This document shows, one piece after another, positions 27,589 through 37,207 of a DNA stretch of 64,000 nucleotides (its first letter is position 1; each line of letters begins with the position of its first letter). The notes beneath the pieces were generated by a model. The model was not told the DNA's origin. It saw only the letters and a program-made list of their open reading frames with translations, and did no database searches. The stretch is from Maricaulis sp048268525 (GTDB lineage Bacteria > Pseudomonadota > Alphaproteobacteria > Caulobacterales > Maricaulaceae): the NCBI RefSeq assembly GCF_048268525.1, contig NZ_JBLWVH010000008.1, forward strand, positions 28,476-92,475. The letters are read 5' to 3'. The translations under genes were made by a program, and so were the position numbers.

Positions 27589-28107
27589 CTAGTTGGCAGC
27601 GGCCGGGTCGCCATTGCCATTGCTTTCCGAACCCGGAGCAGCCGCGGCGCGCTTGGCGAGCTGGGCACGGTAGAGGCCGGCGAAATCAACCGGATCAAGC
27701 ATAAGCGGCGGGAAGTTGCCGTCGCGTGTTGTGTCGGCAAGGACGCGGCGTGCGAACGGGAAGATCAGGCGCGGACACTCGATCAGCAGGAAGGGTTCGC
27801 GATCCGTTTCACCCACATTGGCGAGCTGGAACAGGCCGGCGTAAGACAGCTCGGCGATGAAGACCACGGTCTCGTCGCGGGACGCCTTGGCATTGACCGT
27901 GAGGACGACTTCAAACGTGTCTTCGCCGGCCGTGCGCGCCTGAACGTCGATGGCCAGGTCAATCGCCGGGGCTGGCTGGCCAGGGCGCAGCGTTTCCGGG
28001 GCACCCGGGTTTTCGAAGGAGAGATCCTTCACATATTGCGCGAGAACGCGCAGCTGCGGCGCTTGGGCTGCGGCATTGTCGGCGGGCGTGTTGGGTGCGT
28101 CGGTCAT
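27589..28107 (-). CDS. secB: Protein-export chaperone SecB
   Basis: The protein has 172 residues from the ATG at 28107. The core QLRVLAQYVKDLSFENPGAP and the later FLLIECPRLIFPFARRVLADTTRDGNFPPLMLDPVDFAGLY identify SecB, a tetrameric chaperone that keeps preproteins unfolded and hands them to SecA. The upstream open frame to 28212 is not conserved. It is divergent from timA, with 213 bases between them. Confidence 0.97.
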   Translation of the reverse strand: MTDAPNTPADNAAAQAPQLRVLAQYVKDLSFENPGAPETLRPGQPAPAIDLAIDVQARTAGEDTFEVVLTVNAKASRDETVVFIAELSYAGLFQLANVGETDREPFLLIECPRLIFPFARRVLADTTRDGNFPPLMLDPVDFAGLYRAQLAKRAAAAPGSESNGNGDPAAAN

Positions 28108-28320
28108 GGAACTCCCCGGATGGGTCTGTAAACGGCTGGCCTGGAACGGCCGGGTCAATGAGAGCGCGCCCGTTACCATGGCCACCCGCCAGCGGCAAGC
28201 AGGCAAGACCACAGTGCAAAGGCTGACGCGCGGTCAAATTGAGCCTATATCTGGTCTTGTGACATGTGCGCGCGCGGTTCGAACTTGCGCGCGAAGCTCA
28301 GCAAAGGTGCGACCGTCCTC

Positions 28321-28941
28321 ATGGATATCTGGACCCTCATTGGTGGAGTCGCTGCGATCTTCTTCGCCTACCGCCTGTATACGGTGCTGGGACGGCGGGA
28401 AGGCCACATGGAAGCGCCAGCCCCGCGCGCCAAACCTGCGACAGCGTCAGACTCTGACAAGACCCCCAATCTCCGACCTGCATTTGAAGGACCTGCTGCG
28501 GCTGGCCTTGAAGCGATTGCGGCGGTCGATACGCATTTTGACCCGTCCACTTTCAAGGACGGTGCCCAGAATGCCTATGTGTTGATTGTCGAGGCATTTG
28601 CTGCCGGTGACCGCAAGGCGCTTGAACCCCTCCTGGCACCCAACGTCCTCGATCGCTACACGACTGCCATCGACCAGCGCGCGGATCGTGGTGAAACCGT
28701 CCGCACGGACGTTGAGCGGCTCAAGGACGTAGACATCATTGAAGCGGGCCATGCCAACAACACGGCTCGCATCAAGGTGCGTTTTGTCGCCGAAATCGCG
28801 ACCGAGACCCGAGACAGTGATGATGTGGTCATTGCCGGTGATATCGGCCGTCTGGCTACCGTTACGGAAGACTGGGTGTTTGAGCGTCGTACTGACCGGG
28901 GCGATCCCAACTGGGTGCTGACCCGTGTTGCCGCGGTTTGA
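28321..28941 (+). CDS. Tim44/TimA-like membrane protein
   Basis: The protein has 206 residues from the ATG at 28321. An N-terminal membrane helix (WTLIGGVAAIFFAYRLYTVLG) is followed by a charged linker and then the Tim44-like domain (FLIVEAFAAGDRKALEPLLAPNVLDRYTTAI-type segment, later VTEDWVFERRTDRGDPNWVLTRV). Bacterial homologues of mitochondrial Tim44 are inner-membrane proteins of uncertain role. Position between secB and mltA is the conserved alphaproteobacterial order. It overlaps mltA by 17 bases. Confidence 0.92.
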   Translation: MDIWTLIGGVAAIFFAYRLYTVLGRREGHMEAPAPRAKPATASDSDKTPNLRPAFEGPAAAGLEAIAAVDTHFDPSTFKDGAQNAYVLIVEAFAAGDRKALEPLLAPNVLDRYTTAIDQRADRGETVRTDVERLKDVDIIEAGHANNTARIKVRFVAEIATETRDSDDVVIAGDIGRLATVTEDWVFERRTDRGDPNWVLTRVAAV

Positions 28942-30172
28942 TCGCTGCCTCCTGATCGGTGCCGTGCTGCTGGCGTCATGCCAACCGCATCGGCCTGAGC
29001 CTGACCCGCAACCGGAGCCGGAACCCCCGACCGTCGAGCGACCGGAAACCCTTGATTTCCAACCCATCACCTGGTCCGACATGCCCGGTTGGTCTGATCG
29101 CGACCTGGCGCCGGCCCTGCAGGCCTTTCAGCGCAGTTGCGAACGTCTGAACCGTCGCGCCGACAGTGATCCGCTCAATCCCCAGGCCCGATGGGCCGGG
29201 CGGGTTGAGGACTGGCGGGGCGCCTGTGCCGCTGCGGCGATGACCGTGGCCGGTCCCGAGGCGGCGCGGTCCAGCCTGGAAGCGGTTTTTACCCCGGTTC
29301 GTCTACTGGCGCGAGATGCGGAAACTCTTGAAACCCGGACCGATGGCCTGCTGACCGGGTACTACGAGCCTTATGTGCAGGTACGGCGCAATCGTCAGGG
29401 CGAATTCACCCAACCCTTGCGCCGCCGACCGGATGACCTGGTCACCGTTGACCTTGGCCGCTTTGACGAAAGCCTGGCCGGCCGCCGGATCGTCGGCGAA
29501 GTGAGTGACGGCGAACTGGTCCTCTACAAGGACCGCGCCCGTATCGAATCCGAAAACGCCGGTGAAATTTTCGCCTGGGGGCGGCCGGTCGACGTGTTCT
29601 TCCTGCAGATACAGGGCTCTGGCCGCCTCGTTTTCGCTGATGGGCATGAAGAACGCGCGGCCTTTGCCGCCCATAACGGCCTTCCCTACCGCTCGATCGG
29701 ACGCGAACTGGTGCGGCGCGGCGAACTGGAAGCCCATGCGGCGTCCAAACAGGGCATCGAGGCCTGGCTGTCGGCGCGCGGTCCCGAAGCGATCGCAGAG
29801 CTGTTTGGCGTCAATCCGCGCTATGTTTTCTTCCAGAGTGAAAGCCTTGCCAATCCGGAGCTCGGTCCGCGCGGTTCGTCCGGGGTTGCGCTGACCCCGA
29901 TGGCGTCGATTGCGGTGGATACGCGTGTCATGGCGCACGGTGTTCCTGTCTGGCTGTCGGCTGACTTGCCGGAGCTGGACGGATGGACCGGACTGGTGAT
30001 CGCCCAGGACTCCGGTGGCGCCATCAATGGTCCGTTGCGCGGAGATTTCTTCTGGGGCTGGGGCGAAACCGCCGAGCGACGGGCCGGCACGACAAGGGCC
30101 CGGGCCGAGTGGACCATCCTGCTGCCCCATACCGTGGTGGCACGCCTGTTTGCCGATGCCGAGCTGAATTGA
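28925..30172 (+). CDS. mltA: Membrane-bound lytic murein transglycosylase A
   Basis: The protein has 415 residues starting at GTG 28925, overlapping the timA end. The lipobox LLASC (Cys about residue 19) anchors it in the outer membrane. MltA core: LTGYYEPYVQVRR, FFLQIQGSGRLVF, GVALTPMASIAVD and the 3D-type active site IAQDSGGAINGPLRGDFFWGWG. It cleaves glycan strands of peptidoglycan to anhydro-muropeptides. A proline/glutamate-rich linker follows the lipid anchor. smr follows after 3 bases. Confidence 0.95.
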   Translation: MLPRFDRCLLIGAVLLASCQPHRPEPDPQPEPEPPTVERPETLDFQPITWSDMPGWSDRDLAPALQAFQRSCERLNRRADSDPLNPQARWAGRVEDWRGACAAAAMTVAGPEAARSSLEAVFTPVRLLARDAETLETRTDGLLTGYYEPYVQVRRNRQGEFTQPLRRRPDDLVTVDLGRFDESLAGRRIVGEVSDGELVLYKDRARIESENAGEIFAWGRPVDVFFLQIQGSGRLVFADGHEERAAFAAHNGLPYRSIGRELVRRGELEAHAASKQGIEAWLSARGPEAIAELFGVNPRYVFFQSESLANPELGPRGSSGVALTPMASIAVDTRVMAHGVPVWLSADLPELDGWTGLVIAQDSGGAINGPLRGDFFWGWGETAERRAGTTRARAEWTILLPHTVVARLFADAELN

Positions 30173-30175
30173 TCG

Positions 30176-30775
30176 ATGAGCCGGAAGCGGACCATGCGCC
30201 CGGAAGAGCGTGCGCTCTGGAGCCGCGTGGCTAAGTCGGTAAAGCCGATCTCGGAGGACAGGCTGCGTTCGCTGGAAGAAGCCGAGCCAGTCTTGCGCGC
30301 TGCACCGAAACCGCCCTCGCAAAAGTCGATGGATACGTCCGCCCGGGCGTATGACTCCGGTGTTCCGACACCGCCAAACAACCGGCCCGCAGCCTCTTAT
30401 GCTCCCCCGACCCCGCATGACCGGGCGGGTGAGAAACGGGTACGTCGCGGTCGGCTGGAGATTGATGGCCGGATTGATCTGCACGGTCTGACCCAGGACC
30501 AGGCGCTGCGCTCGCTCCGCCACTTCCTGCAGATGGCCCATGCCGGCGGTTACCGGACAGTCCTTGTTATCACCGGCAAGGGCTTCAAGTCCCGCGACCG
30601 TGATATCGCGCCCTGGGAGCAGGTCGAGGAGCCCGGTGTACTCAGGCGCAAGCTACCGGAATGGCTGGGACTTCCGGAATTCAGTCAGTATGTGTCAGGA
30701 TACGCGAAATCGCACTCCCGTCACGGTGGAAGCGGCGCCTTTTATGTGACGCTGCGCGTTCGCGGCAAGGCCTGA
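30176..30775 (+). CDS. Smr domain protein
   Basis: The protein has 199 residues. The N-terminal part is charged and low in complexity. The C-terminal Smr domain is clear: GRIDLHGLTQDQALRSLRHF (the LDLHG-type motif), VLVITGKGFKSRD (TGKG motif), and HGGSGAFYVTLR. Smr domains nick or bind DNA or RNA; the role of this single-domain type is unsettled. It ends 16 bases before the end of convergent hslU and is the last gene of timA-mltA-smr. Confidence 0.94.
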   Translation: MSRKRTMRPEERALWSRVAKSVKPISEDRLRSLEEAEPVLRAAPKPPSQKSMDTSARAYDSGVPTPPNNRPAASYAPPTPHDRAGEKRVRRGRLEIDGRIDLHGLTQDQALRSLRHFLQMAHAGGYRTVLVITGKGFKSRDRDIAPWEQVEEPGVLRRKLPEWLGLPEFSQYVSGYAKSHSRHGGSGAFYVTLRVRGKA

Positions 30776-30791
30776 ATGTCGGCTGGCTGGC

Positions 30792-32099
30792 CTACAGGAT
30801 GAATTTCGATAGGTCGGCATTCTTGGCCAGCTCACCGACATGCTCGGCGACATAGTCCGCATCGATGGTGATGGCCTGGCCGCCCCGATCGGAGGCGGTA
30901 AAGGAAATATCCTCGACCAGTTTCTCCATCACCGTCTGCAGGCGACGCGCGCCAATATTCTCAACGCTGGCATTGACGTCGGCGGCCAGCTTGGCCAGCG
31001 CGTCGATAGCCTCATCGGTGAAATCCAGGGTCACCCCTTCGGTGGCCAAAAGTCCCACATACTGCTTGATCAGGCTGGCCTCGGGCTCAACCAGGATCTG
31101 TTTCAGGTCGGCTTCGCTGAGCGCTGACAATTCGACGCGGATCGGCAGACGGCCCTGCAATTCCGGCAGCATGTCGGAGGGTTTGGCGACATGGAAGGCA
31201 CCAGAGGCGATGAACAGGATATGGTCTGTCTTGATGGCGCCATGCTTGGTGGCCACCGTGGTGCCTTCGATCAGCGGCAGCAGGTCGCGCTGAACGCCTT
31301 CGCGGGACACATCGCCGCCGCGCGCATCCGCACGGGCCGCGATCTTGTCGATCTCGTCGAGGAAGACGATGCCGTCATTCTCGGCCAGCTTGATGGCCTC
31401 GGCTGTGATCTGGCTGTCATCGAGCAGCTTGTCAGCTTCCTCATTGATCAGCGGCTCGTAGGCGTCCTTGACCTTCATCCGCACGGTCTTGGTCTTCTGG
31501 CCGAAGCCCTTGCCCAGAATGTCCCCGATATTGATCACACCGGCGCCACCGGTTGGCATGCCCGGAATGTCCAGCATCTGCATGCCCGAACCGGTATCGG
31601 CCAGCTGGACCTCGACATCCTTGTCGTCCAGCTCGCCAGCCAGCAGCCGTTTGCGAAAACTTTCGCGCGTGCTCTCGCTGGCATTCGGCCCGACCAGGGC
31701 GTCCACCACGCGGTTTTCCGCAGCCGAATGGGCCTTGGCCTTCACGTCCTCACGCTTGGTCTCGCGGACGATGTTGATGGCAATTTCCACCAGGTCGCGG
31801 GCGATCTGTTCGACATCACGGCCGACATAGCCGACTTCGGTGAATTTGGTCGCTTCGACCTTGATGAAGGGCGCGCCGGCGAGCTTTGCCAGGCGGCGCG
31901 AGATCTCGGTCTTGCCGACGCCGGTCGGTCCGATCATCAGGATGTTCTTGGGCGTCACTTCATCGGCCAGCGCGTCATCCAGCTGGCGGCGTCGCCAGCG
32001 ATTGCGCAGGGCGATGGCGACGGCCTTCTTGGCGTCGGCCTGGCCGACGATGAAGCGGTCGAGCTCGGAAACTATTTCGCGGGGGGTAAAATCGGTCAT
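30792..32099 (-). CDS. hslU: ATP-dependent protease ATPase subunit HslU
   Basis: The protein has 435 residues from the ATG at 32099. It starts FTPREIVSELDRFIVGQADAKKAV. Walker A is GPTGVGKTE, with the pore motif GYVGRDVEQ. Walker B is VFLDEIDKIAAR, and the C-terminus NADLSKFIL inserts into HslV. It is the unfoldase of the HslUV protease. Its partner hslV is about 1.1 kb away on the same strand with two unrelated plus-strand genes between, instead of being adjacent. Confidence 0.98.
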   Translation of the reverse strand: MTDFTPREIVSELDRFIVGQADAKKAVAIALRNRWRRRQLDDALADEVTPKNILMIGPTGVGKTEISRRLAKLAGAPFIKVEATKFTEVGYVGRDVEQIARDLVEIAINIVRETKREDVKAKAHSAAENRVVDALVGPNASESTRESFRKRLLAGELDDKDVEVQLADTGSGMQMLDIPGMPTGGAGVINIGDILGKGFGQKTKTVRMKVKDAYEPLINEEADKLLDDSQITAEAIKLAENDGIVFLDEIDKIAARADARGGDVSREGVQRDLLPLIEGTTVATKHGAIKTDHILFIASGAFHVAKPSDMLPELQGRLPIRVELSALSEADLKQILVEPEASLIKQYVGLLATEGVTLDFTDEAIDALAKLAADVNASVENIGARRLQTVMEKLVEDISFTASDRGGQAITIDADYVAEHVGELAKNADLSKFIL

Positions 32100-32179
32100 T
32101 ATCGTCTTTGCATTGCTTGCGCGTGTGTCTGATGTAATGAGCTGAAGACCGCAAAACCAGACCTGAAAGGCACTTGCCC

Positions 32180-32599
32180 ATGACCCGACCAAGATTTCAT
32201 CTCGCATTCCCCGTCGATGATCTGTCTGCAGCCCGCCGGTTCTATGGCGAATTTCTGGGTTGTCGGGAGGGCCGGTCTTCCGAGGCCTGGATCGATTTCG
32301 ACTTTCACGAACACCAGATTGTCGCTCACCTCGCGCCTGAGGAATGCAGCGCCGCTTCGCTGGGTCAGGTCGATGGCAAGCAGGTGCCCGTCCGCCATTT
32401 CGGGCTGCTGCTTGACTGGCCGGACTGGGAGGCGCTCGCCGATCGCCTCAAGGCGGCGGGCCAGCCCTTCGTCATAGAACCCTATGTCCGTTTTGCCGGT
32501 GAGCCGGGAGAGCAGGGAACCTTCTTTGTCCGGGACCCGGCTGGCAATGCACTCGAATTCAAGACGTTCCGGGATGAGGCGCAGGTGTTTGCGCGCTGA
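32180..32599 (+). CDS. VOC (glyoxalase/bleomycin-resistance) family protein
   Basis: The protein has 139 residues from the ATG at 32180 (GAAAGG Shine-Dalgarno). Two VOC repeats: FHLAFPVDDLSAARRFYGEFLGC with WIDFDFHEHQIVAHL, then HFGLLLDWPDWEALADRL and FVRDPAGNALEFKTF with the metal Glu. Members include glyoxalases and dioxygenases; this short stand-alone type is of unknown substrate. It interrupts hslU and hslV on the opposite strand. Confidence 0.88.
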   Translation: MTRPRFHLAFPVDDLSAARRFYGEFLGCREGRSSEAWIDFDFHEHQIVAHLAPEECSAASLGQVDGKQVPVRHFGLLLDWPDWEALADRLKAAGQPFVIEPYVRFAGEPGEQGTFFVRDPAGNALEFKTFRDEAQVFAR

Positions 32600-32685
32600 T
32601 CGGCCTGGCGCCGACCTTGCTCCCTCCGCCGGAAAACGCCGATACTGACTTGCCGGCTGCGCAATCCTGACGAAAGGAGTGCCGG

Positions 32686-33162
32686 ATGGATGGGAAATCA
32701 GGAAGCGGTTCCGCCTATGTCCGCTGGCTTTCGCGTGTTTCGCTGCTGCTGTTGTCGCTACACACGGTTTATGTGATCGGCTGGGCTGTGGTCGATATCG
32801 CGGTGCGCACGGGAATGTGGCCGGTCGGCTCGTGGGACTGGGATGCGGCCGCCTTCTTCGCATCATTGTCCTTCTGGCAGGAGGCGACGTTCTTCTCGTC
32901 AACGGCGCTTGCCATGGTCAGCATTTGGCTGCACCTCAAACGCAGCGCCCTGATCATCCCGGTCTTTCTGGTGTCCTACTTCCTTTACCGCCTCGACAGC
33001 TTCTTCCTGACACTGAACGACCTGTTCAACGGGGTCGGTGGGTTTGAGACATTCGCACCAATGCTCGTCCTGCAGCTGGCTTTGCTGCTGGCGCTGATGC
33101 TGTTGTGGGGAGAGGGATATTTCGACCGATCGGTTTTTCGGCCCTCGCAGGACCGGGCTTGA
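32686..33162 (+). CDS. Hypothetical four-helix membrane protein
   Basis: The protein has 158 residues with a good AAAGGAG Shine-Dalgarno. About four hydrophobic segments are visible (residues about 13-38, 50-80, 86-110 and 124-145). No motif was recognised. The composition matches neighbouring GC-rich genes. It sits between hslU and hslV on the opposite strand and ends 19 bases before the convergent hslV stop. Confidence 0.7.
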   Translation: MDGKSGSGSAYVRWLSRVSLLLLSLHTVYVIGWAVVDIAVRTGMWPVGSWDWDAAAFFASLSFWQEATFFSSTALAMVSIWLHLKRSALIIPVFLVSYFLYRLDSFFLTLNDLFNGVGGFETFAPMLVLQLALLLALMLLWGEGYFDRSVFRPSQDRA

Positions 33163-33181
33163 AGCCTGGCCTGCCGCCCGG

Positions 33182-33751
33182 CTAGCTCTCCAGCGTCTCG
33201 ACGGTAAGGTTTTCATTGGTGTAGACGCAGATCCGGGCCGCGATCTCCATCGCCTTGCGGGCAATGACTTCCGGGTCGGCCTCATAGTCGAAGATCGCGC
33301 GGGCGGCCGACAGGGCGTAATTGCCGCCGGACCCGACCGCGACCACGCCGTCCTCCGGTTCCAACACATCACCGGCCCCGGTCAGCAGGAAGGTCTCGGT
33401 ACTGTCGCCGACGATCAGCATCGCTTCCAGTCGACGCAGATAGCGGTCGGTGCGCCAGTCCTTGGCCAGTTCGACACAAGCCCGTGCCAGTTGTTTGGGA
33501 TATTGCTCGAGCTTGGCTTCCAGGCGCTCGAACAGGGCGAAGGCGTCTGCGGTTGCCCCGGCGAAGCCGGCAATCACGTCACCGCCGGCGAGGCGGCGGA
33601 CTTTGCGGGCATTGCCCTTCATCACGGTCGGGCCGATCGACACCTGGCCATCACCGGCGACCACCAGACGGCCGCCCTTGCGCACGGCGATGATCGTGGT
33701 GCCGCGCCATTGGCTGGCGTCGGCATAATCGGGCGAGGAAGCATGTGTCAT
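33182..33751 (-). CDS. hslV: ATP-dependent protease proteolytic subunit HslV
   Basis: The protein has 189 residues from the ATG at 33751. After a 16-17 residue propeptide the mature N-terminal threonine follows in RGTTIIAVRKGGRLVVAGDGQVS. GNARKVRRL, FAGATADAFALFERLEAKLE and SGGNYALSAARAI are typical of HslV. It forms the proteolytic chamber with HslU. The frame is open upstream to 33940 but this overlaps only intergenic sequence. The long propeptide looks typical for alphaproteobacteria. Confidence 0.97.
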   Translation of the reverse strand: MTHASSPDYADASQWRGTTIIAVRKGGRLVVAGDGQVSIGPTVMKGNARKVRRLAGGDVIAGFAGATADAFALFERLEAKLEQYPKQLARACVELAKDWRTDRYLRRLEAMLIVGDSTETFLLTGAGDVLEPEDGVVAVGSGGNYALSAARAIFDYEADPEVIARKAMEIAARICVYTNENLTVETLES

Positions 33752-33836
33752 GAGCCGGTCTCCGGATGAAGTCGTCCACCCGATGTGGCCGACCCGGCGG
33801 AGCGGATCAAGAGGGCAAGCTGTCCGGCGCTGGCAA

Positions 33837-35930
33837 TTACTCGCCGACGGCGCGGTCGGCATGGCTTTCGGTGGCAAAGGCGATGAAGTCGCTGGCCGGC
33901 ATCGGGCGGGCGAACAGGAAGCCCTGGGCCAGGGTCGCACCCTGGGCCCGCAGCATCTGGTGCTGTTCCGGTGTTTCCACGCCTTCGGCCACCGTTTCCA
34001 GCTTCAGCGACTTGGCCATGGCCAGGATCGTCTCGACCACGATGCGGGCATGGTGATCGGTGGTCATGTCGCGCACGAAACTCTGGTCGATCTTGAACAC
34101 GTCGAACGGCATCCGCGTCAGATAGGCGAGCGAGGAATGGCCGGTGCCGAAATCATCAATGGCGAAGTTGACGCCGCGATCCCGCAAGGGCTGGACCTGT
34201 TCGATAACCCGTTCCGGATTTTCCATGGCGATGGATTCAGTCAGCTCCAGCTCCAGAAGGTGCGGCGGCAGATTGGCCGCGGCGAGCGCTTCAACCACCG
34301 AGTCCGAGAAGCCGTCGCGTTCAAACTGCATGGCTGACACATTGACTGCGACCGGGATTTCCAGTCCGCGATCGCGCCAGGCAGCGGCTTCGCGGCAGGC
34401 GGCCCGCAGGACCCAGTCGCCGATCTCGCCGATCAGGCCGCATTCTTCGGCTGCCTCGATGAAGGCGCCGGGCGACAGCAGGCCGGCAGTCGGATGCTGC
34501 CAGCGAACAAGGGCCTCGGCACCGGCGCAAGCGCCATCCGTCATCAGCACTTTGGGCTGATAGAAGACCACCAACTGATCCTGGGCCACCGCATCGCGAA
34601 GTTCGTTTTCCAACACCAGGCGCTCGAAGGCGGACTGGTTCATGGACGGTTCGAAGAATTGTGCCGCAGAGCCACCGGCGCGCTTGGCATGGGCCATGGC
34701 GAGGTCGGCGTGTCGCATCAGGGTTTCCGGGTCGGCTCCGTCCTGAGGGAAGACCGCGACACCGATCGACACGCCCAGGAAGACCTGGTGGCCGGAAATT
34801 TCAAATGGCAGGCGGATGGCATCGACCAGCTTGTTGGCGATCCGGGCCGCGTCAGCGCTGTCTTCGATGGTCGGCAAGAGCACGGTGAACTCATCACCAC
34901 CCAGCCGCGCCACCATGGACGGGTCTTCGGTATTGCCGGAAGCCAGGTCACAGCCGCGCGTCACTTCGGACAGTCGGCGTCCGACCATTTCCAGCAGGCG
35001 ATCGCCTTCGCCTATGCCGAGCGAGTCATTGACGCGCTTGAAACGGTCGAGGTCGAGGAAGAGCACGGCACCGGAGCCACCATCTTCGAGCGATTTGCGG
35101 GCCACCCGCTCGGTTTCCTTGCGGAAGCGTTCGCGGTTGGGCAGCTCGGTGACCAGGTCGACATAGGCCAGGCGGTGAATGCGTTTGAGATTGCCGTCGA
35201 GGCGCGCAAACATGCGGTTGAAGGCGTTGGCAAGCACTTCCAGCTCGTCACCGGTCTTCACCGAAATGCGCATGTCGAGATTCTTGGACGAGGCCAGGCG
35301 GGCGGCGTCGGTCAATGTCTGGACCGGACGCAGTGCACGGCCCACGATCAGCGCTGCCAGCGGCAGGAAAATGCCCAGGGCGAACAAGGCAATCAGGGTC
35401 TGGCGCTGGAAGGCGGCATTGCGTGAGGCGACCAGCTCGACCAGCGGCTGCTGCATGTAGACCACACCAACCAGACGGCGGGACTGGGTGTAGACCGGAG
35501 CCGAAACCTCGAGCATGCCGTCGTGCAGGTCATAGCGCAGATCACCGGCACCGAGCGACATCACGGCTATATCAGCGGCCCGCAGCTGACCTTGCTCGCG
35601 GTCGTCGTCATAGGCTTCGCCCAGGACTTCGCGCCGATTGTTGAGCACATACAATTGCGAGGCGCCGATCGAGGCGATCAATTCCTCGACATAAAGATCG
35701 ACATATCCGGCGTCATTGGTCGAGATCGGATTGGCCAGACGGCTGGCAGTTGCCTGCAGCGTCGCCACGGATCGCTCGATCAGCAGATTACGGGTCTCGC
35801 GCTGGGCGGACACGTTTTCCAACGTCATCAGCATGAGTGTCGTTGCGAAAATAAGTGCACCGGTCAGAAGCGTGAACTTCATGACCAGAGATCGCATTAC
35901 TCGCGCAACCGCTTTGCGGATGGGTGCCAT
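33837..35930 (-). CDS. Membrane GGDEF-EAL cyclic-di-GMP protein
   Basis: The protein has 697 residues from the ATG at 35930. A first membrane helix (about residues 17-38) and a second (about 190-210) bracket a periplasmic sensor region. A HAMP-like segment (RALRPVQTLTDAARL) follows, then a GGDEF domain with an intact ARLGGDEFTVLLP, then an EAL domain with intact EALVRW, LTESIAMEN and AIDDFGTGHSSL. Both halves look active, so it may make or break cyclic-di-GMP, or do either depending on signal. It is a single gene, divergent from none. Confidence 0.95.
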   Translation of the reverse strand: MAPIRKAVARVMRSLVMKFTLLTGALIFATTLMLMTLENVSAQRETRNLLIERSVATLQATASRLANPISTNDAGYVDLYVEELIASIGASQLYVLNNRREVLGEAYDDDREQGQLRAADIAVMSLGAGDLRYDLHDGMLEVSAPVYTQSRRLVGVVYMQQPLVELVASRNAAFQRQTLIALFALGIFLPLAALIVGRALRPVQTLTDAARLASSKNLDMRISVKTGDELEVLANAFNRMFARLDGNLKRIHRLAYVDLVTELPNRERFRKETERVARKSLEDGGSGAVLFLDLDRFKRVNDSLGIGEGDRLLEMVGRRLSEVTRGCDLASGNTEDPSMVARLGGDEFTVLLPTIEDSADAARIANKLVDAIRLPFEISGHQVFLGVSIGVAVFPQDGADPETLMRHADLAMAHAKRAGGSAAQFFEPSMNQSAFERLVLENELRDAVAQDQLVVFYQPKVLMTDGACAGAEALVRWQHPTAGLLSPGAFIEAAEECGLIGEIGDWVLRAACREAAAWRDRGLEIPVAVNVSAMQFERDGFSDSVVEALAAANLPPHLLELELTESIAMENPERVIEQVQPLRDRGVNFAIDDFGTGHSSLAYLTRMPFDVFKIDQSFVRDMTTDHHARIVVETILAMAKSLKLETVAEGVETPEQHQMLRAQGATLAQGFLFARPMPASDFIAFATESHADRAVGE

Positions 35931-36098
35931 GTTAACCCCTGAACGTTCCCCCGAGAGGGTCACGAAATCGCCACCAAACACCGGGTCGATGTCGCCACCT
36001 ACCCGTTCTCAGCGATCAGAATGTCAGCAAGCACTTGAATTGTGGTTAAAATGCCGGAATTGTTTCATTAAGTTTTTAGGCAAATGCCGGACGTCCCT

Positions 36099-37115
36099 TT
36101 ATTCAAAGGCAATCCCGGCTGTCTCTGCCAGTGTTTTCAGTGAAGTTTCCGGTCGTGCTCCATAATGGGAGATCACTTCGGCCGCGCAAATTGCCCCCAT
36201 CCGACCGGCTTCAGCGAGCGGTTTTTCCTGGGCAATGCCGAGCAGGAAGCCGGCCGCGAACAGGTCACCAGCCCCTGTTGTATCAATAAGTTGCGTTACG
36301 GGTTCGGCTGCGACGGTCACCATTTCATCGCCGCGGGCAATGACCGCACCCTTTTCCGACCGGGTCACCGCGACAATCGCCACATCCTTGCGGGCCAGGA
36401 CCATGGCCGTGTCGAAGTCGCTGGCCTCGTACAGCGCAATGATCTCGGCCTCATTGGCCAGCAGGATGTCGATATGGTGGGCGACCAGGTGGCGGAAGGC
36501 GGCCCGGTGCCGCTCGACACAGAATACATCCGACAGGGTCAGCGCCGTGCGGCGCTTGTGTGCGGCAGCCATTTCGGCCGCCGCCACATAACCACGCTTG
36601 GCCTCTTCACGGTCGAAGAGATAGCCTTCAAGGTAAATGATTTCAGACGCCTGCAGTGCGGCTGCGCCTGCTGCCACATCCTCTTCAGTGACCAGGGCTG
36701 CGGCGCCGAGGAAGGTCGACATGGAGCGCCCGGCGTCCGGCGTGACATTGATCAGGCAGCGCGCCGTGGCCGGGCCGTCGGTCAGCGGAGGCGTGTCGAA
36801 ATGAACACCGATGGTACGGATGTCGTGGGTGAAAATCTCGCCCAGCTGGTCTGCCGCGACCTTGCCGATATAGGCGGCCTTTCCACCGAGCGAAGCAATC
36901 CCCGCCACGGTGTTGGCGGCCGATCCGCCCGAAGCTTCCTTGCCCGGCTGCATGCTGGCGTAGAGCGTGCGGGCCCGATCCTCATCGATCAGGGTCATCG
37001 CGTCCTTGGCGATCCCCTCGGCGGCGAGAAAGGCGTCGGTGGCGGGCGAGAGAACGTCGACAATCGCATTGCCAACGGCAAGCACGTCAAAACGGGCATC
37101 GGACATCGGGGTCAT
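36099..37115 (-). CDS. PfkB-family kinase, probable adenosine kinase
   Basis: The protein has 338 residues. The PfkB signatures are GGSAANTVAGIASLGGKAAYIGKV near the N-terminus and the catalytic DTTGAGDLFAAGFLLGIA near the C-terminus. DVLAVGNAIVDVL at the start and the overall length match the adenosine-kinase-like group. It would phosphorylate adenosine or a related sugar. A second in-frame ATG three codons in (37106) is equally possible as the start. It is divergent from the ATP-grasp gene by 92 bases. Confidence 0.87.
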   Translation of the reverse strand: MTPMSDARFDVLAVGNAIVDVLSPATDAFLAAEGIAKDAMTLIDEDRARTLYASMQPGKEASGGSAANTVAGIASLGGKAAYIGKVAADQLGEIFTHDIRTIGVHFDTPPLTDGPATARCLINVTPDAGRSMSTFLGAAALVTEEDVAAGAAALQASEIIYLEGYLFDREEAKRGYVAAAEMAAAHKRRTALTLSDVFCVERHRAAFRHLVAHHIDILLANEAEIIALYEASDFDTAMVLARKDVAIVAVTRSEKGAVIARGDEMVTVAAEPVTQLIDTTGAGDLFAAGFLLGIAQEKPLAEAGRMGAICAAEVISHYGARPETSLKTLAETAGIAFE

Positions 37116-37207
37116 CCATTTCGGCTGGTTTCGCTGGCAGGGTTAAACGCAGCGCCGCTCCAGAACAAGACTTGCGGTCACGCCGGTGCGCGGCTAGCCA
37201 GCAATCC

